Source: Geminicoccaceae bacterium
GTDB lineage: Bacteria > Pseudomonadota > Alphaproteobacteria > Geminicoccales > Geminicoccaceae
Assembly (NCBI GenBank): GCA_028279345.1
Contig: JANQNY010000087.1
Span: 1 to 32,709 of the forward strand
DNA: 32,709 bases
Reading direction: 5' to 3'
The position numbers and the translations under genes are program-made. The notes under the pieces were generated by a model. That model was not told the origin of the DNA. It saw only the letters and a program-made list of their open reading frames with translations, and did not search any database. Positions 20,382 to 28,874 of this stretch are shown here, in pieces. How positions within the stretch are numbered: the first letter of the stretch is position 1; each line of letters begins with the position of its first letter.

Positions 20382-20400
20382 GCCGGTGCGCGGTACCGGC
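20382..20400. promoter_or_regulatory. Inverted repeat just upstream of the synthetase ribosome site
   Basis: GCCGGT at 20382-20387 pairs with ACCGGC at 20395-20400 around a seven-base loop, ending directly before the GGGGAGG that precedes the chosen GTG start. A hairpin here could affect translation of the acyl-CoA synthetase. If translation really begins at ATG 20358 the repeat would be coding and without meaning. Confidence 0.3.
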
Positions 20401-20411
20401 GGGGAGGCGTG

Positions 20412-22193
20412 GTGTTCAGTGGTGGCAGTCTCGTCGAGCTCTTCCACAACGCCGTCGCGGCGCGCGGCGACCGGCCGTTTCTTTGGCGCAAGGCTGAGGA
20501 CGGCTACGTCTCGCTGAGCTGGAGCGAGGTACGCAGACAGGTCACGAGCCTGGCGCAGGGCCTCCAGCAGCTCGGCGTGGAGCCGGGCGAGCGCATCGTT
20601 ATCGTCGCGGAGAACAGGCCCGAGTGGATGATTGCCGATCTGGCCGCGCTGACGGTGGGCGCGGTGACGGTGCCCGCCTACACCACCAACACGGTACGCG
20701 ACCATCAGTTCATCCTCGAGCACAGCGGCGCAGCCACCGTCATCTACTCAGGCGCGCAGGTGGCGCAGCGGCTCTTGCCGGCCCTCGAGCAGGTGCCCAG
20801 CGTGCGTCGCGTCATCGCGATGGAGCCGCCGACAACGTCTGGGACGGTGAGCGTGACGAGCTGGGACGAGGTGATCGCGCGAGGCGACGCGGCCGACAGG
20901 ACACCTCTGCCGCTGCCCGACGGCGACGACCTAGCCTGCATCATCTACACGTCGGGAACGGCCGGCACGCCAAAAGGCGTAATGCTCACGCACGGCAACA
21001 TCCTCGCCAACGTCATCGGCGCGATCGATCTGCTCGAGGAGCTCGGCGTCGGCGATGACGAGGTGTTCCTCTCCTTTCTACCGCTGTCGCACTCGTACGA
21101 GCACACCGCGGGCCAGTTCGTGCCGATCGGTATCGGTGCGCAGATCTACTATGCCGAGGGCGTCGACACGCTGGTGCAAAACCTCACGGAGGCGCGGCCG
21201 ACGATCCTCACCTGCGTGCCGCGGCTCTACGAGGTCATGCGGACCCGCATCCAGGCGGGGGTCAACCGGGCCGGTCCTTTCCGCCAGTGGCTCTTCAAGA
21301 AGGCCGGCGAGCTGGGCGCCAAGCGCTATGAGGGCGAGCCGCTTGGACCCGCCGACCGGCTCCTTAACGCAGTGTTGGATCGGCTGGTGCGCCGCAAGGT
21401 CAACGAGCGGTTCGGCGGCCGCCTCAAGGCGATGGTCTCGGGTGGCGCGCCGCTCAACTACGACGTCGGGATCTTCTTCGCGGCGCTGGGCCTGCCGATC
21501 TACCAGGGCTACGGCCAGACCGAGGCAGCCCCGGTGATCAGCGCCAACCGGCCCAACAAGCACAAGCTCAAGAGCGTCGGCCTGCCGCTCAGGGACGTCG
21601 AGATCAAGATCGCCGACGATGGTGAGCTACTGGTCCGGGGTCCTCTGGTCATGCGCGGCTATTGGCACGACGAGGCTGCGACCGCTGCCACGCTGATCGA
21701 CGGCTGGCTCCATACTGGCGACATCGGCACGATCGACGATGAGGGCTTCGTCTACATCACCGGCCGCAAGAAGGAGATGATCGTCAATTCCGGTGGCGAC
21801 AACGTCTCGCCGCAGCGGGTTGAGGGGGTGCTGTCGCTGGAGCCGGAGATAGGCCAGGTGCTCGTCTACGGCGACCGGCGTCCGCACCTCGTGGCGTTGG
21901 TGGTACCCGACGCGGAGATGCTCGCCGGCTTCGCCCGCCAACACCAGCTCGAAAACGATCCTGAGGCACTCGCCGCCCACCCCGAGCTGCACAAGATCGT
22001 CAGCGCCGCGATCGGCCGCGCCAACGAGCAGCTTTCGGTGATCGAGCGGGTGCGGCGCTTCAAGATCATGCCGGAGGCCTTCACCATCGACAACGGCACG
22101 ATGACGCCGACCCTCAAGCTCCGTCGCCCGATCATCGTCGATCGCTTCAAGGACGACCTCGAAGGGCTCTATGCCGCGAAGCAGGCGGCTTGA
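20412..22193 (+). CDS. Long-chain acyl-CoA synthetase (AMP-forming)
   Basis: With GTG 20412 the protein has 593 residues and begins FSGGSLVELFHNAVAARGDRP, as long-chain fatty acyl-CoA ligases do. GGGGAGG lies four bases before it. An ATG at 20358 in frame lacks a ribosome site. Motifs of the ANL superfamily are all present: P-loop IIYTSGTAGTPKGVMLTHGN, then FLPLSHSYEH, the adenine-binding YQGYGQTEAAP, WLHTGDIG, and the hinge GRKKEMIVNSGGDNVSP. It activates fatty acids to acyl-CoA through an acyl-adenylate for beta-oxidation or lipid synthesis. It is divergent from pepF. The DUF5996 gene follows after 37 bases and may be cotranscribed. Substrate length cannot be fixed from sequence. Confidence 0.93.
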   Translation: MFSGGSLVELFHNAVAARGDRPFLWRKAEDGYVSLSWSEVRRQVTSLAQGLQQLGVEPGERIVIVAENRPEWMIADLAALTVGAVTVPAYTTNTVRDHQFILEHSGAATVIYSGAQVAQRLLPALEQVPSVRRVIAMEPPTTSGTVSVTSWDEVIARGDAADRTPLPLPDGDDLACIIYTSGTAGTPKGVMLTHGNILANVIGAIDLLEELGVGDDEVFLSFLPLSHSYEHTAGQFVPIGIGAQIYYAEGVDTLVQNLTEARPTILTCVPRLYEVMRTRIQAGVNRAGPFRQWLFKKAGELGAKRYEGEPLGPADRLLNAVLDRLVRRKVNERFGGRLKAMVSGGAPLNYDVGIFFAALGLPIYQGYGQTEAAPVISANRPNKHKLKSVGLPLRDVEIKIADDGELLVRGPLVMRGYWHDEAATAATLIDGWLHTGDIGTIDDEGFVYITGRKKEMIVNSGGDNVSPQRVEGVLSLEPEIGQVLVYGDRRPHLVALVVPDAEMLAGFARQHQLENDPEALAAHPELHKIVSAAIGRANEQLSVIERVRRFKIMPEAFTIDNGTMTPTLKLRRPIIVDRFKDDLEGLYAAKQAA

Positions 22194-22230
22194 CGAACCG
22201 CGCCCGCAGCGACGGAAGGGGGCACCGACG

Positions 22231-23178
22231 ATGGCAGGCTGGCCGGAGATCCCCTACGAGCGCTGGGCGCCCACGGGTACCAGCCTGCACATGTGGGCGC
22301 AGATTGTCGGCAAGTTCCGTCTCGCCCTCGCACCTTGGATCAACCATTCATGGCACGCCGCGTTCTACGTGAACGCGCGCGGGCTGACGACTTCGCTGAT
22401 TCCGGGACGTGCGGCCGGCTACGAGGTGCTCTTCGACTTCGTCGACCACGACCTGGTCGTCATGACGACGGAAGGTGCGACGGCGCGTTTGCCGTTGGAG
22501 GATCGTTCGGTTGCGGATTTCTACGGTGCCTTCCGGGCGTCGCTGCGTGACCTCGGCGCGCCCACCGATTTGCACGACCGGCCGAACGAGGTGGCCGATC
22601 CGATACCCTTCGCGGACCAGACGGCCCCAGGCCGCTACGACCCCGAGGCTGCCCGCGACTTTTGGCGCGCGTTGGTGGCCATCAGCGCCGTGTTCGAGCG
22701 ATTTCGCACCGGTTTCGTGGGCAAGGTCAGTCCCGTGCATCTGTTCTGGGGCAGCTTCGACCTTGCCGTGACCCGCTTCTCAGGACGACCCGCTCCACTC
22801 CACCCGGGCGGCATCCCCGCCCTGCCGGACGACGTTACGCGCGAGGCCTACTCGCACGAAGTCAGCTCGGCCGGGTTCTGGCCGGGTGGGGGCGGCATCG
22901 ACCATCCCGCCTTCTATAGCTACGCCTACCCGACGCCCGCCGGGTTCGAAGGCGCGCCGAACGTTCCGGAGGAAGCCTACTACAGCAAAGAGCTGGGCGA
23001 GTTCGTCCTCCCCTACGACGCGGTGAGGCGATCGGAGCAGCCCGAGCTGCTCTTGATGGCCTTTCTGCAGTCCACCTACGAAGCAGCGGCGAGCCTCGGC
23101 GGATGGGACAGGGACGCGTTGGAGTGCGAACTCGGGGAGCCGTGCGTGCCGCGAAGGCTGTCCAACGAGGCGCGTTGA
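22231..23178 (+). CDS. DUF5996 family protein
   Basis: A 315-residue soluble protein of a family with no known function. The start ATG 22231 has GGAAGGGGG upstream. The opening WPEIPYERWAPTGTSLHMWAQIVGKFRL, here given by its key residues Trp-Pro and His-Met-Trp-Gln-Ile-Val-Gly-Lys, is characteristic of DUF5996. So are WINHSWHAAFYVNARGLTT, SPVHLFWGSFDLAVTRFSGR, HEVSSAGFWPG and FYSYAYPTPAGF. Conserved His, Trp and Glu residues in these blocks suggest an enzyme, but none has been proved. It follows the acyl-CoA synthetase closely on the same strand and converges on the threonine-aldolase-like gene 42 bases later. Confidence 0.85.
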   Translation: MAGWPEIPYERWAPTGTSLHMWAQIVGKFRLALAPWINHSWHAAFYVNARGLTTSLIPGRAAGYEVLFDFVDHDLVVMTTEGATARLPLEDRSVADFYGAFRASLRDLGAPTDLHDRPNEVADPIPFADQTAPGRYDPEAARDFWRALVAISAVFERFRTGFVGKVSPVHLFWGSFDLAVTRFSGRPAPLHPGGIPALPDDVTREAYSHEVSSAGFWPGGGGIDHPAFYSYAYPTPAGFEGAPNVPEEAYYSKELGEFVLPYDAVRRSEQPELLLMAFLQSTYEAAASLGGWDRDALECELGEPCVPRRLSNEAR

Positions 23179-23219
23179 GCGTCGACCCGACGTCGGCCGG
23201 CCAACGGTAGCACGAGCTT

Positions 23220-24257
23220 TCACGTCGCCATCGCCTCACGCATGGCCGCGATCGCGCGGTCGATGCCGGCGTCGTCGACGTCGATGTGGGTGCAGGCGCG
23301 CATGCGGTGTTTGTCGAGTGCACCAATGCGCACACCCTGGCGTAGCAGCGCTTCCTGAAGATCGGATGCGTTGCGGCCGGACGGCGCCGTCGAGAAGAAG
23401 ACGAGATTGGTCTCGACCGGGCCGTTCAGCAGCTCCAGCCCGTTGGTCTCGGCGATCGCCGCGGCCAGGCGTCGGGCGCGCACGTGGTCCTCGGCCAGCC
23501 GCTCGACATGGTGGTCCAAGGCATAGAGCGCCGCGGCGGCGATGACGCCCGCCTGGCGCATGGCGCCACCGAGTTGCTGCTTGATGCGCCAAGCCTCGTC
23601 GATCGTCTCCCTCGAGCCTGCCAGGCAGGCGCCGACGGGAGCGCCGAGGCCCTTCGAGAAGTCCAGCCAGACGGTGTGGCAGAGGCGGCCATAGGCGCTG
23701 AGCGGTACGCCGGCGGCGATGGCGGCGTTGGCTAGCCGCGCGCCGTCCATGTGCACCTTGAGCCCGTGGTAGCGGGCCGTTTCCGCGACCGCCAGGACCT
23801 CGTCGACGGTCCAGACTGCGCCTCCGCCCATGTTCGTGGTGTTCTCGATGCAGACGAGGCTGGTGCGAGGGTTGTGGCGGTAAGCGCCTCGCGCGGCCGC
23901 CTCGACGTCCGACGCGGTGAACTTGCCGCGCTCGCCCTGCAGCGGCCGCAACATGCAGAAGCCGTTCGCCGCGGGACCGCCGCTCTCGAAGTGGATCGGG
24001 TGCGTCGTCGCCTCGAGCAACACTTCATCGCCGGGCCGGGTATGCAGGCGGAAGGCGATCTGATTGGCCATCGTGCCCGAGGGCAGAAAGACGGCCGCCT
24101 CGTGGCCCAAGAGCGCGGCCGCCCGCTCGCAGAGGGCGTTGACCGTCGGGTCCTCGAATGCCTGCTCGTCGCCCACCTCCGCCTCGGCCATGGCGCGGCG
24201 CATGGCGGCGGTCGGCCTCGACTTCGTGTCGCTCGCGAGATCGATGAGGGCGTTCAT
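23220..24257 (-). CDS. Low-specificity threonine aldolase / beta-eliminating lyase family protein
   Basis: A 345-residue fold-type I PLP enzyme. [12 protein letters not shown] at the start, [12 protein letters not shown] (cofactor phosphate site), [21 protein letters not shown] (Asp171, contacts the pyridine nitrogen) and [15 protein letters not shown] (Lys202, Schiff base) are the threonine aldolase pattern. The family splits threonine or allo-threonine and related beta-hydroxy-amino acids to glycine plus an aldehyde. ATG 24257 has GGAGGA seven bases upstream. It lies 58 bases after the DAO-type oxidoreductase on the same strand. Glycine made here could be a substrate for that neighbour, which is only a suggestion from position. 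Confidence 0.92.
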   Translation of the reverse strand: MNALIDLASDTKSRPTAAMRRAMAEAEVGDEQAFEDPTVNALCERAAALLGHEAAVFLPSGTMANQIAFRLHTRPGDEVLLEATTHPIHFESGGPAANGFCMLRPLQGERGKFTASDVEAAARGAYRHNPRTSLVCIENTTNMGGGAVWTVDEVLAVAETARYHGLKVHMDGARLANAAIAAGVPLSAYGRLCHTVWLDFSKGLGAPVGACLAGSRETIDEAWRIKQQLGGAMRQAGVIAAAALYALDHHVERLAEDHVRARRLAAAIAETNGLELLNGPVETNLVFFSTAPSGRNASDLQEALLRQGVRIGALDKHRMRACTHIDVDDAGIDRAIAAMREAMAT

Positions 24258-24315
24258 CGGGGGTGTCCTCCGGCGGTTCGCCGTATCGTGCAGGCTAATG
24301 GCCCCTAAGCAAGCA

Positions 24316-25374
24316 TCAGTGGGCGCCGCGGCCCGGCGCGAAGGGGCGGAGGTCGATGGGTGGACGCGCGGCGCCAATCAGCGCCGCCATCGCCTCACCG
24401 GTCGCGGGCGCGTTGAGGATGCCCCAAACGCCGTGGCCGGTCGCCACAAAGGCGCCGTCGATATCGCCGACCGCACCGATGATCGGCAGGGAATCGCGGG
24501 TGACGGGCCGGTAGCACGCCTGGACGACGAGAGCCGGGGTCGCCGCGAGCGCCGGTGCCAAGGGTTCGAGGATCGCGCGCAGCGAGGCTTCGGCGTTGGG
24601 CTCCGGTGCAACGACCGCCGGGTCCGCCGGCAGCGACTGCTTGTCGCCGACCCCACACACATAGGTCGTGCCGTCGGGCCGCGTGAAGATCTCGGGTCCC
24701 TGCATGCCGCCCGCGGCCGTCTCGACCTGAGCGAAGACCGCATGCGGCGGCAGCTCGCTCGGATTGTCGAGCACGATGCTCGCGCCCTTGAGGCCATGGA
24801 TCGGCGGCAGCGGCAGCCAGGCCCTGGCAAGCGCCGTCCAAGGCCCCATCGTCAGGACGACGGCATCACAGGTGAGCGCGCCCGCATCCGTTTCGACGGC
24901 GCGGACCGCACCTTCGTCGATCGTGAGACCCGTCACGACCGCATGAACGACGCGCGCGCCGGAGCGCTCGACGAGACCGCGGGTGAACGCCGCAGGATGC
25001 ACCTGGGCGGTGGTCGCCGTCGTGCCCAGCCGCTCCTCGACGACTGCTTCGGCGGCGAGCCAGGTCAGTCCGTGTCCACGGCCACCCAGCGAGCGGCGGG
25101 CGCTCGCCGTGGCGGCGAACGTGTCGAGCCGGCGATAGTCCCAAGGGTTGTTGAAGCGTTCGGCCAGTTCTGCATGCAGCGCGAAGCTGCGGCGCGCCAG
25201 TGGGCCGAGCGCCGTCCCGTCGCACCAGTCGAGCGCCAGAAAGCCGCCGGCCTTGCCGGACGCGGCGCCAGCGATGGCGTGCCGCTCAACGATGGTCACC
25301 CGATGGCCGCGCTCGGCGAGGAAAAAGGCGGTCGCAGCACCGATGACCCCACCGCCGGCGATGACGACGTGCAT
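24316..25374 (-). CDS. FAD-dependent oxidoreductase of the DAO (D-amino acid / glycine oxidase) family
   Basis: A 352-residue flavoprotein. The N-terminal [20 protein letters not shown] is the dinucleotide-binding fold with GxGxxG at 7-12, followed by the acidic end of strand two in IVER. The C-terminal [14 protein letters not shown] and [11 protein letters not shown] are the second FAD contact of the DAO family. Members oxidise glycine, sarcosine, D-amino acids or glycerol phosphate. The start ATG 25374 comes four bases after the stop of the isomerase-like gene. The open frame continues far upstream, but that part lies over the preceding gene and is not coding. The exact substrate is not readable; glycine or sarcosine is plausible given the aldolase neighbour. 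Confidence 0.92.
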   Translation of the reverse strand: MHVVIAGGGVIGAATAFFLAERGHRVTIVERHAIAGAASGKAGGFLALDWCDGTALGPLARRSFALHAELAERFNNPWDYRRLDTFAATASARRSLGGRGHGLTWLAAEAVVEERLGTTATTAQVHPAAFTRGLVERSGARVVHAVVTGLTIDEGAVRAVETDAGALTCDAVVLTMGPWTALARAWLPLPPIHGLKGASIVLDNPSELPPHAVFAQVETAAGGMQGPEIFTRPDGTTYVCGVGDKQSLPADPAVVAPEPNAEASLRAILEPLAPALAATPALVVQACYRPVTRDSLPIIGAVGDIDGAFVATGHGVWGILNAPATGEAMAALIGAARPPIDLRPFAPGRGAH

Positions 25375-25378
25375 CAGC

Positions 25379-25987
25379 CTACCAGCCTCCGCGTTCGAGC
25401 CAGAGATCGACCTGTTCCAGGCGGTCGTGCCCCCAGAAGGGCTCGCCGTCGACGAACACGTGCGGTGAGCCCCAGACGCCGGCTGCGGCCGCCGCTGCCG
25501 TCTCGTCGGCGAGACGTGCCTGCCAGTGGGTTTCGTCGAGCGCCTCGCGGGCGGCATCGGAGTCGGCGCCGAGTGCGGCGGCGATCGCGGCCATCTCTTC
25601 AGGCTCACCAGCGGGACGCTGCTCGACGAAGTAGGCGTGCATCGCCAGCTGAGCGAAGGCCTTGGCGGCGTCCTCGCCGAGCGTGTCGGCGAGCCAGTAG
25701 AAGAGGAGCGCGCCGCGCTTGGACGGACTTTCCGCGTTCTGCGGCAGTCCAGCGAAGGCGATGTTGTGGAGTCTGGCAGTGCGGTGCCAGTCGTGCTGAT
25801 GGTAGCGGCCCTTGGTGGGGTAGGCGACGGTCGGCTGCAGACCTTCCTCGGCGAACAGCGCTCGGATATCGAACGGTCGCCAGCGAACCCCACGGCCGTG
25901 CTTTGCCGCAATCGCGTCGATCTGCGTGCTCGCGAAGTATCCGGGCGGCGAGCCGAAGGCGAAGTAGAAGTCTAGCGGCGCCCTCAT
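25379..25987 (-). CDS. 2-hydroxychromene-2-carboxylate isomerase / DsbA-fold family protein
   Basis: A 202-residue protein of the DsbA-like thioredoxin fold. LDFYFAFGSPPGYFAS at the N-terminus carries Ser in the place of the thiol redox motif, as in 2-hydroxychromene-2-carboxylate isomerase and kappa-class GSTs, which use glutathione. AGVWGSPHVFVDGEPFWGHDRL near the C-terminus is the cis-Pro and substrate loop of the same family. RBS GAGGAG lies before ATG 25987. In naphthalene catabolism the family isomerises a ring-opened intermediate; many chromosomal members have other unknown glutathione-dependent roles. It heads a minus-strand trio with the DAO oxidoreductase and the aldolase and is divergent from the synthetase at 26141. 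Confidence 0.92.
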   Translation of the reverse strand: MRAPLDFYFAFGSPPGYFASTQIDAIAAKHGRGVRWRPFDIRALFAEEGLQPTVAYPTKGRYHQHDWHRTARLHNIAFAGLPQNAESPSKRGALLFYWLADTLGEDAAKAFAQLAMHAYFVEQRPAGEPEEMAAIAAALGADSDAAREALDETHWQARLADETAAAAAAGVWGSPHVFVDGEPFWGHDRLEQVDLWLERGGW

Positions 25988-26140
25988 GGTTGCTCCTCGC
26001 TGGGACGACGAGCTTAGCCTCCCGAGCCTCGACGCAAAAGCAGCGAGGTGCGGCGACAGCCGTGCCGCGCGCCGCTCGTGCGTGGACGCGAGCGTCGATG
26101 TACGCTCCGGCGTCACGCGACACGTTCTGGGAGGCGCAGC

Positions 26141-27748
26141 GTGAGCAATGACCGTTTCGAGCGCGGGCTGGAGCGCCAGCCCGCGAATTTCCAGCCGCTC
26201 AGCCCGTTGAGCTTCCTGGACTGGGCAGCGGGCACCTATCCGGACAAGGTGGCGGTCGTCGATGGCGATCGGCGCTTCACCTATCGCTTGTTCAGGGACC
26301 GCTGCTGTCGGCTCGCGGGCGCGCTCGCCGGGCGCGGAATAGGCGGAGGTGCTGTCGTTTCGCTGCTGGCGCCGAACACCTCGGCCTTGCTGGAGGCGCA
26401 CTACGGCGTGCCGTTGGCGGGAACCGTGCTCAACGCGCTTAACACACGGCTCGATGCGAAGACCGTCGCCAACACGGTCCGACATGCACAGAGCCGGCTG
26501 CTCATCGTCGACCACGAGCTGGAAGAGGTGGCGCGCGCCGCGGTGGCGCTGATCGACACGCCGCCGGAACTGGTCGTCGCCGGCGGGTCTTTGGACGGCT
26601 ACGAGGCGCTGCTCGAGGCGGCCGAGCCCGTGGCGGTCGCGCTTCCCGACGACGAGTGGGCCGCGCTCTCGCTCTGCTACACCTCCGGCACGACCGGCAA
26701 TCCGAAGGGTGCCGTCTATCACCATCGTGGCGCGTATCTGAACGCCTTGGGGAACGCGCTGGTGTTCGGCCTCAGCCCTGAGAGTGTCTATCTCTGGACG
26801 CTGCCGATGTTCCACTGCAATGGCTGGACCTTCACCTGGGCCGTGACCGCTGTCGGCGGGACGCATGTGTGCCTCAGGCGGGTCGAGCCCAAGCCGGCCT
26901 TCGAGCTGATCGAGCGCGAGCGTGTGACCCATCTCTGCGGCGCGCCGATCGTTCTCAACATGTTTGCGCACAGCGCGGACAAGCCCGCGCGGCCGTTTGC
27001 GCACAAGATCAAAGCCGCGACAGGTGGAGCAGCTCCTCCGAGCGCCATCATCGCCGCGATGGAGCCCATGGGCTTCGAGGTGCTCCACCTCTATGGACTC
27101 ACGGAGACCTACGGGCCCGCGACGGTCGCCTCGCCGCAGCCGGATTGGCCCGCGCTCGGCGTCGATGAGCGCGCGCGCGAGATGGCGCGCCAGGGCGTGC
27201 GCTATCCGACCATGGCGGATCTACTGATCGCCGATGGCGTTACGCTGGAACCAGTGCCGGCCGACGGCGAGACGATCGGCGAGGTGCTGTTTCGCGGCAA
27301 CACCGTGATGAAGGGCTATCTGGAGAACGAGGCGGCTACGGGCGCCGCGTTTGCCGGTGGCTGGTATCACTCGGGCGATCTCGCCGTCCTGCATCCAGAC
27401 GGGTATATGGAGGTAAAGGATCGGGCCAAGGACATCATCATTTCTGGCGGCGAGAACATCTCCTCGCTTGAGGTCGAGGAGGTGCTCTATCGCCACCCGG
27501 CAGTGCTGGAGGCGGCGGTCGTGGCGCAGCCGGACGAGCGTTGGGGCGAGAGCCCGTGCGCTTTCGTCACGCTCAAGAGCGGTGCGGAGGCGAGTGCGCC
27601 GGATCTCATCGGTTGGTGCAGGCAGGAGATGGCGCACTTCAAGGCGCCCGGGACCATCGTCTTCGGCGAGCTGCCCAAGACGTCGACGGGCAAGATCCAG
27701 AAGTTCGTGCTGCGCGAGCGCGCGAGGGCGCTTGGTAGTGCCGGCTGA
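26141..27748 (+). CDS. AMP-binding acyl-CoA synthetase (medium-chain / AMP-dependent ligase type)
   Basis: A 535-residue ANL-superfamily ligase. The start is GTG 26141 with GGGAGG five bases upstream, giving SNDRFERGLERQPANFQPLSPLSF, here noted by its LSPLSFLD block. CYTSGTTGNPKGAVYHHRG is the P-loop, LPMFHCNGW the substrate-channel motif, HLYGLTETYGP the adenine site, WYHSGDLA the ribose-binding Asp and KTSTGKIQKF the catalytic Lys. The sequence resembles the group annotated as medium-chain fatty-acid or acyl-CoA synthetases (AlkK / DmdB-like). It activates a carboxylic acid with ATP and CoA. It could supply acyl-CoA to the dehydrogenase operon at 1.4-5.2 kb as LvaE does, but the distance makes this a guess. 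It converges on the MotE-like gene with a 22-base gap. Confidence 0.93.
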   Translation: MSNDRFERGLERQPANFQPLSPLSFLDWAAGTYPDKVAVVDGDRRFTYRLFRDRCCRLAGALAGRGIGGGAVVSLLAPNTSALLEAHYGVPLAGTVLNALNTRLDAKTVANTVRHAQSRLLIVDHELEEVARAAVALIDTPPELVVAGGSLDGYEALLEAAEPVAVALPDDEWAALSLCYTSGTTGNPKGAVYHHRGAYLNALGNALVFGLSPESVYLWTLPMFHCNGWTFTWAVTAVGGTHVCLRRVEPKPAFELIERERVTHLCGAPIVLNMFAHSADKPARPFAHKIKAATGGAAPPSAIIAAMEPMGFEVLHLYGLTETYGPATVASPQPDWPALGVDERAREMARQGVRYPTMADLLIADGVTLEPVPADGETIGEVLFRGNTVMKGYLENEAATGAAFAGGWYHSGDLAVLHPDGYMEVKDRAKDIIISGGENISSLEVEEVLYRHPAVLEAAVVAQPDERWGESPCAFVTLKSGAEASAPDLIGWCRQEMAHFKAPGTIVFGELPKTSTGKIQKFVLRERARALGSAG

Positions 27749-27770
27749 GGGCCGGGCCACGCCGCCGCTC

Positions 27771-28487
27771 TCAGTTCGCCGCGGGTTCCGGTGGCAACGC
27801 TTCGGCCAGGCTCGCGTCGTGGCGACGGCGGGCGAGCTCGGCCGTCAGCCGGCGCGCAACCCTTGGCTCCATGGCAGCGACGATCGGGGCAAGCTTGCGC
27901 TCGCTGATGTCGAGCGCCAAGGGGGCCAGCACGTCGAAGTCCAGCTCATCGAAGATCAGCGCCGCCTTCTTGGGCTTCATCGCCTCGTAGAGCTTGACGA
28001 GGCCGGCGAGGCGTTCCTCGTCGCGCGCCTCCAGCTCGCCGAGCCGCGCATCGACCTCGGCCCGGAGTCCGTCGAGCTGATCGTAGAGGCCACGCAGCCG
28101 CCGCTCCGCGACCTCGAGAGCGACCTGTCGGACCTGCAGCGCCTCTTGCTGGCGGGCGAGGGCCTCACGTTCCTCCAAGAAGGGTTCGACGCGCAGGCGC
28201 TCATACGTGCCGGGCACGGGGCCGGCAGCCGGCTCGGGCAACGCGGCGAGCTGGGTCGTGGTCACCGGCGCCGTTGGTCGTTGGCCCATGAGCGTCGGTT
28301 CGACCGCCCGGGCTCCGCCGTCTACGACCACCGTCGCATGCATGTCTTCGCTGGTCCACGCGGGCAACGGAGGCAGCAATGCGGTGAGCTTCACCGCGAG
28401 CAGCGCCCCGAGCACAGCCAAGGTCACCGGCAGTGGCGACGCGCGGCGCTTGATCGACGAAGGCAGGGGCAGGTCCGCTGCGTGCAT
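27771..28487 (-). CDS. MotE-like flagellar motor chaperone
   Basis: A 238-residue single-pass membrane protein: short cytoplasmic start, one hydrophobic segment (LPVTLAVLGALLAVKLTALLP, about 19-39) and a long periplasmic part. Residues 105-165 are a coiled coil (EEREALARQQEALQVRQVAL, EVAERRLRGLYDQLDGL). The end carries LVKLYEAMKPKKAALIFDEL and RKLAPIVAAMEPRVARRL, the MgtE-N-like repeat by which MotE proteins are known. In Sinorhizobium MotE stabilises the periplasmic stator protein MotC, and related proteins sit in flagellar operons across alphaproteobacteria. It lies three bases after the DUF6468 gene and is the last of the minus-strand flagellar operon. Confidence 0.85.
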   Translation of the reverse strand: MHAADLPLPSSIKRRASPLPVTLAVLGALLAVKLTALLPPLPAWTSEDMHATVVVDGGARAVEPTLMGQRPTAPVTTTQLAALPEPAAGPVPGTYERLRVEPFLEEREALARQQEALQVRQVALEVAERRLRGLYDQLDGLRAEVDARLGELEARDEERLAGLVKLYEAMKPKKAALIFDELDFDVLAPLALDISERKLAPIVAAMEPRVARRLTAELARRRHDASLAEALPPEPAAN

Positions 28488-28490
28488 CGT

Positions 28491-28874
28491 TCAGGCGCCA
28501 AGGGTCTGCTGAAGCGCGTCTTCGGCGCGCGCGCTAGGGGGTGAGGGTTCGGCCGTAGCGCCGGTCATCGGCTGGGCCGGCTTACCCTCGACACGGGCCG
28601 CGCGTCGGGCCGCCCGCAGCAGGTCCTCCGGGTCCCGCGTTCGCACCGGCCGCGGCGCCTCGGTGGTCGCGTTTGGTGTCTTCTGGTCGATGGCGCGCAG
28701 GCGCCGGATAGCTGTCTCCGCGCGCTCCACGGTAAAATCGAGAGCGGTGACGAAGGCCTGCAAACGGTCCCGTTCGGCGCGAAAGGCGCGCAGCCGCCGC
28801 TGCACCAGCGCCAGATGCACAATCGTCACGAGCAGCAGCAGGCAAACCGCGATGTCGAACAGTTGCTCAGTCAT
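28491..28874 (-). CDS. DUF6468 protein, flagellar-operon membrane protein
   Basis: A 127-residue protein with one N-terminal membrane helix (LFDIAVCLLLLVTIVHLALV, about 4-23), a heptad-like stretch (RLRAFRAERDRLQAFVTALD) and a long polar, Pro/Ala-rich tail. This matches DUF6468, a family found between fliM and motE in alphaproteobacterial flagellar operons. The ATG at 28874 lies inside the end of fliM (8-base overlap), with AGGAG upstream. Its function is not known; the position suggests a role in motor or export-gate assembly. The family call rests on topology, length and synteny. Confidence 0.8.
   Translation of the reverse strand: MTEQLFDIAVCLLLLVTIVHLALVQRRLRAFRAERDRLQAFVTALDFTVERAETAIRRLRAIDQKTPNATTEAPRPVRTRDPEDLLRAARRAARVEGKPAQPMTGATAEPSPPSARAEDALQQTLGA

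Noticed and set aside
26090..26107. GAGCGT / ACGCTC inverted repeat before the synthetase gene
   Set aside because: Short arms in very GC-rich DNA and overlap with no promoter element; not convincing as an operator.
27745..27775. CTGAG / CTCAG pair between the converging synthetase and MotE-like genes as a terminator
   Set aside because: Five-base arms, long loop and no T-run.
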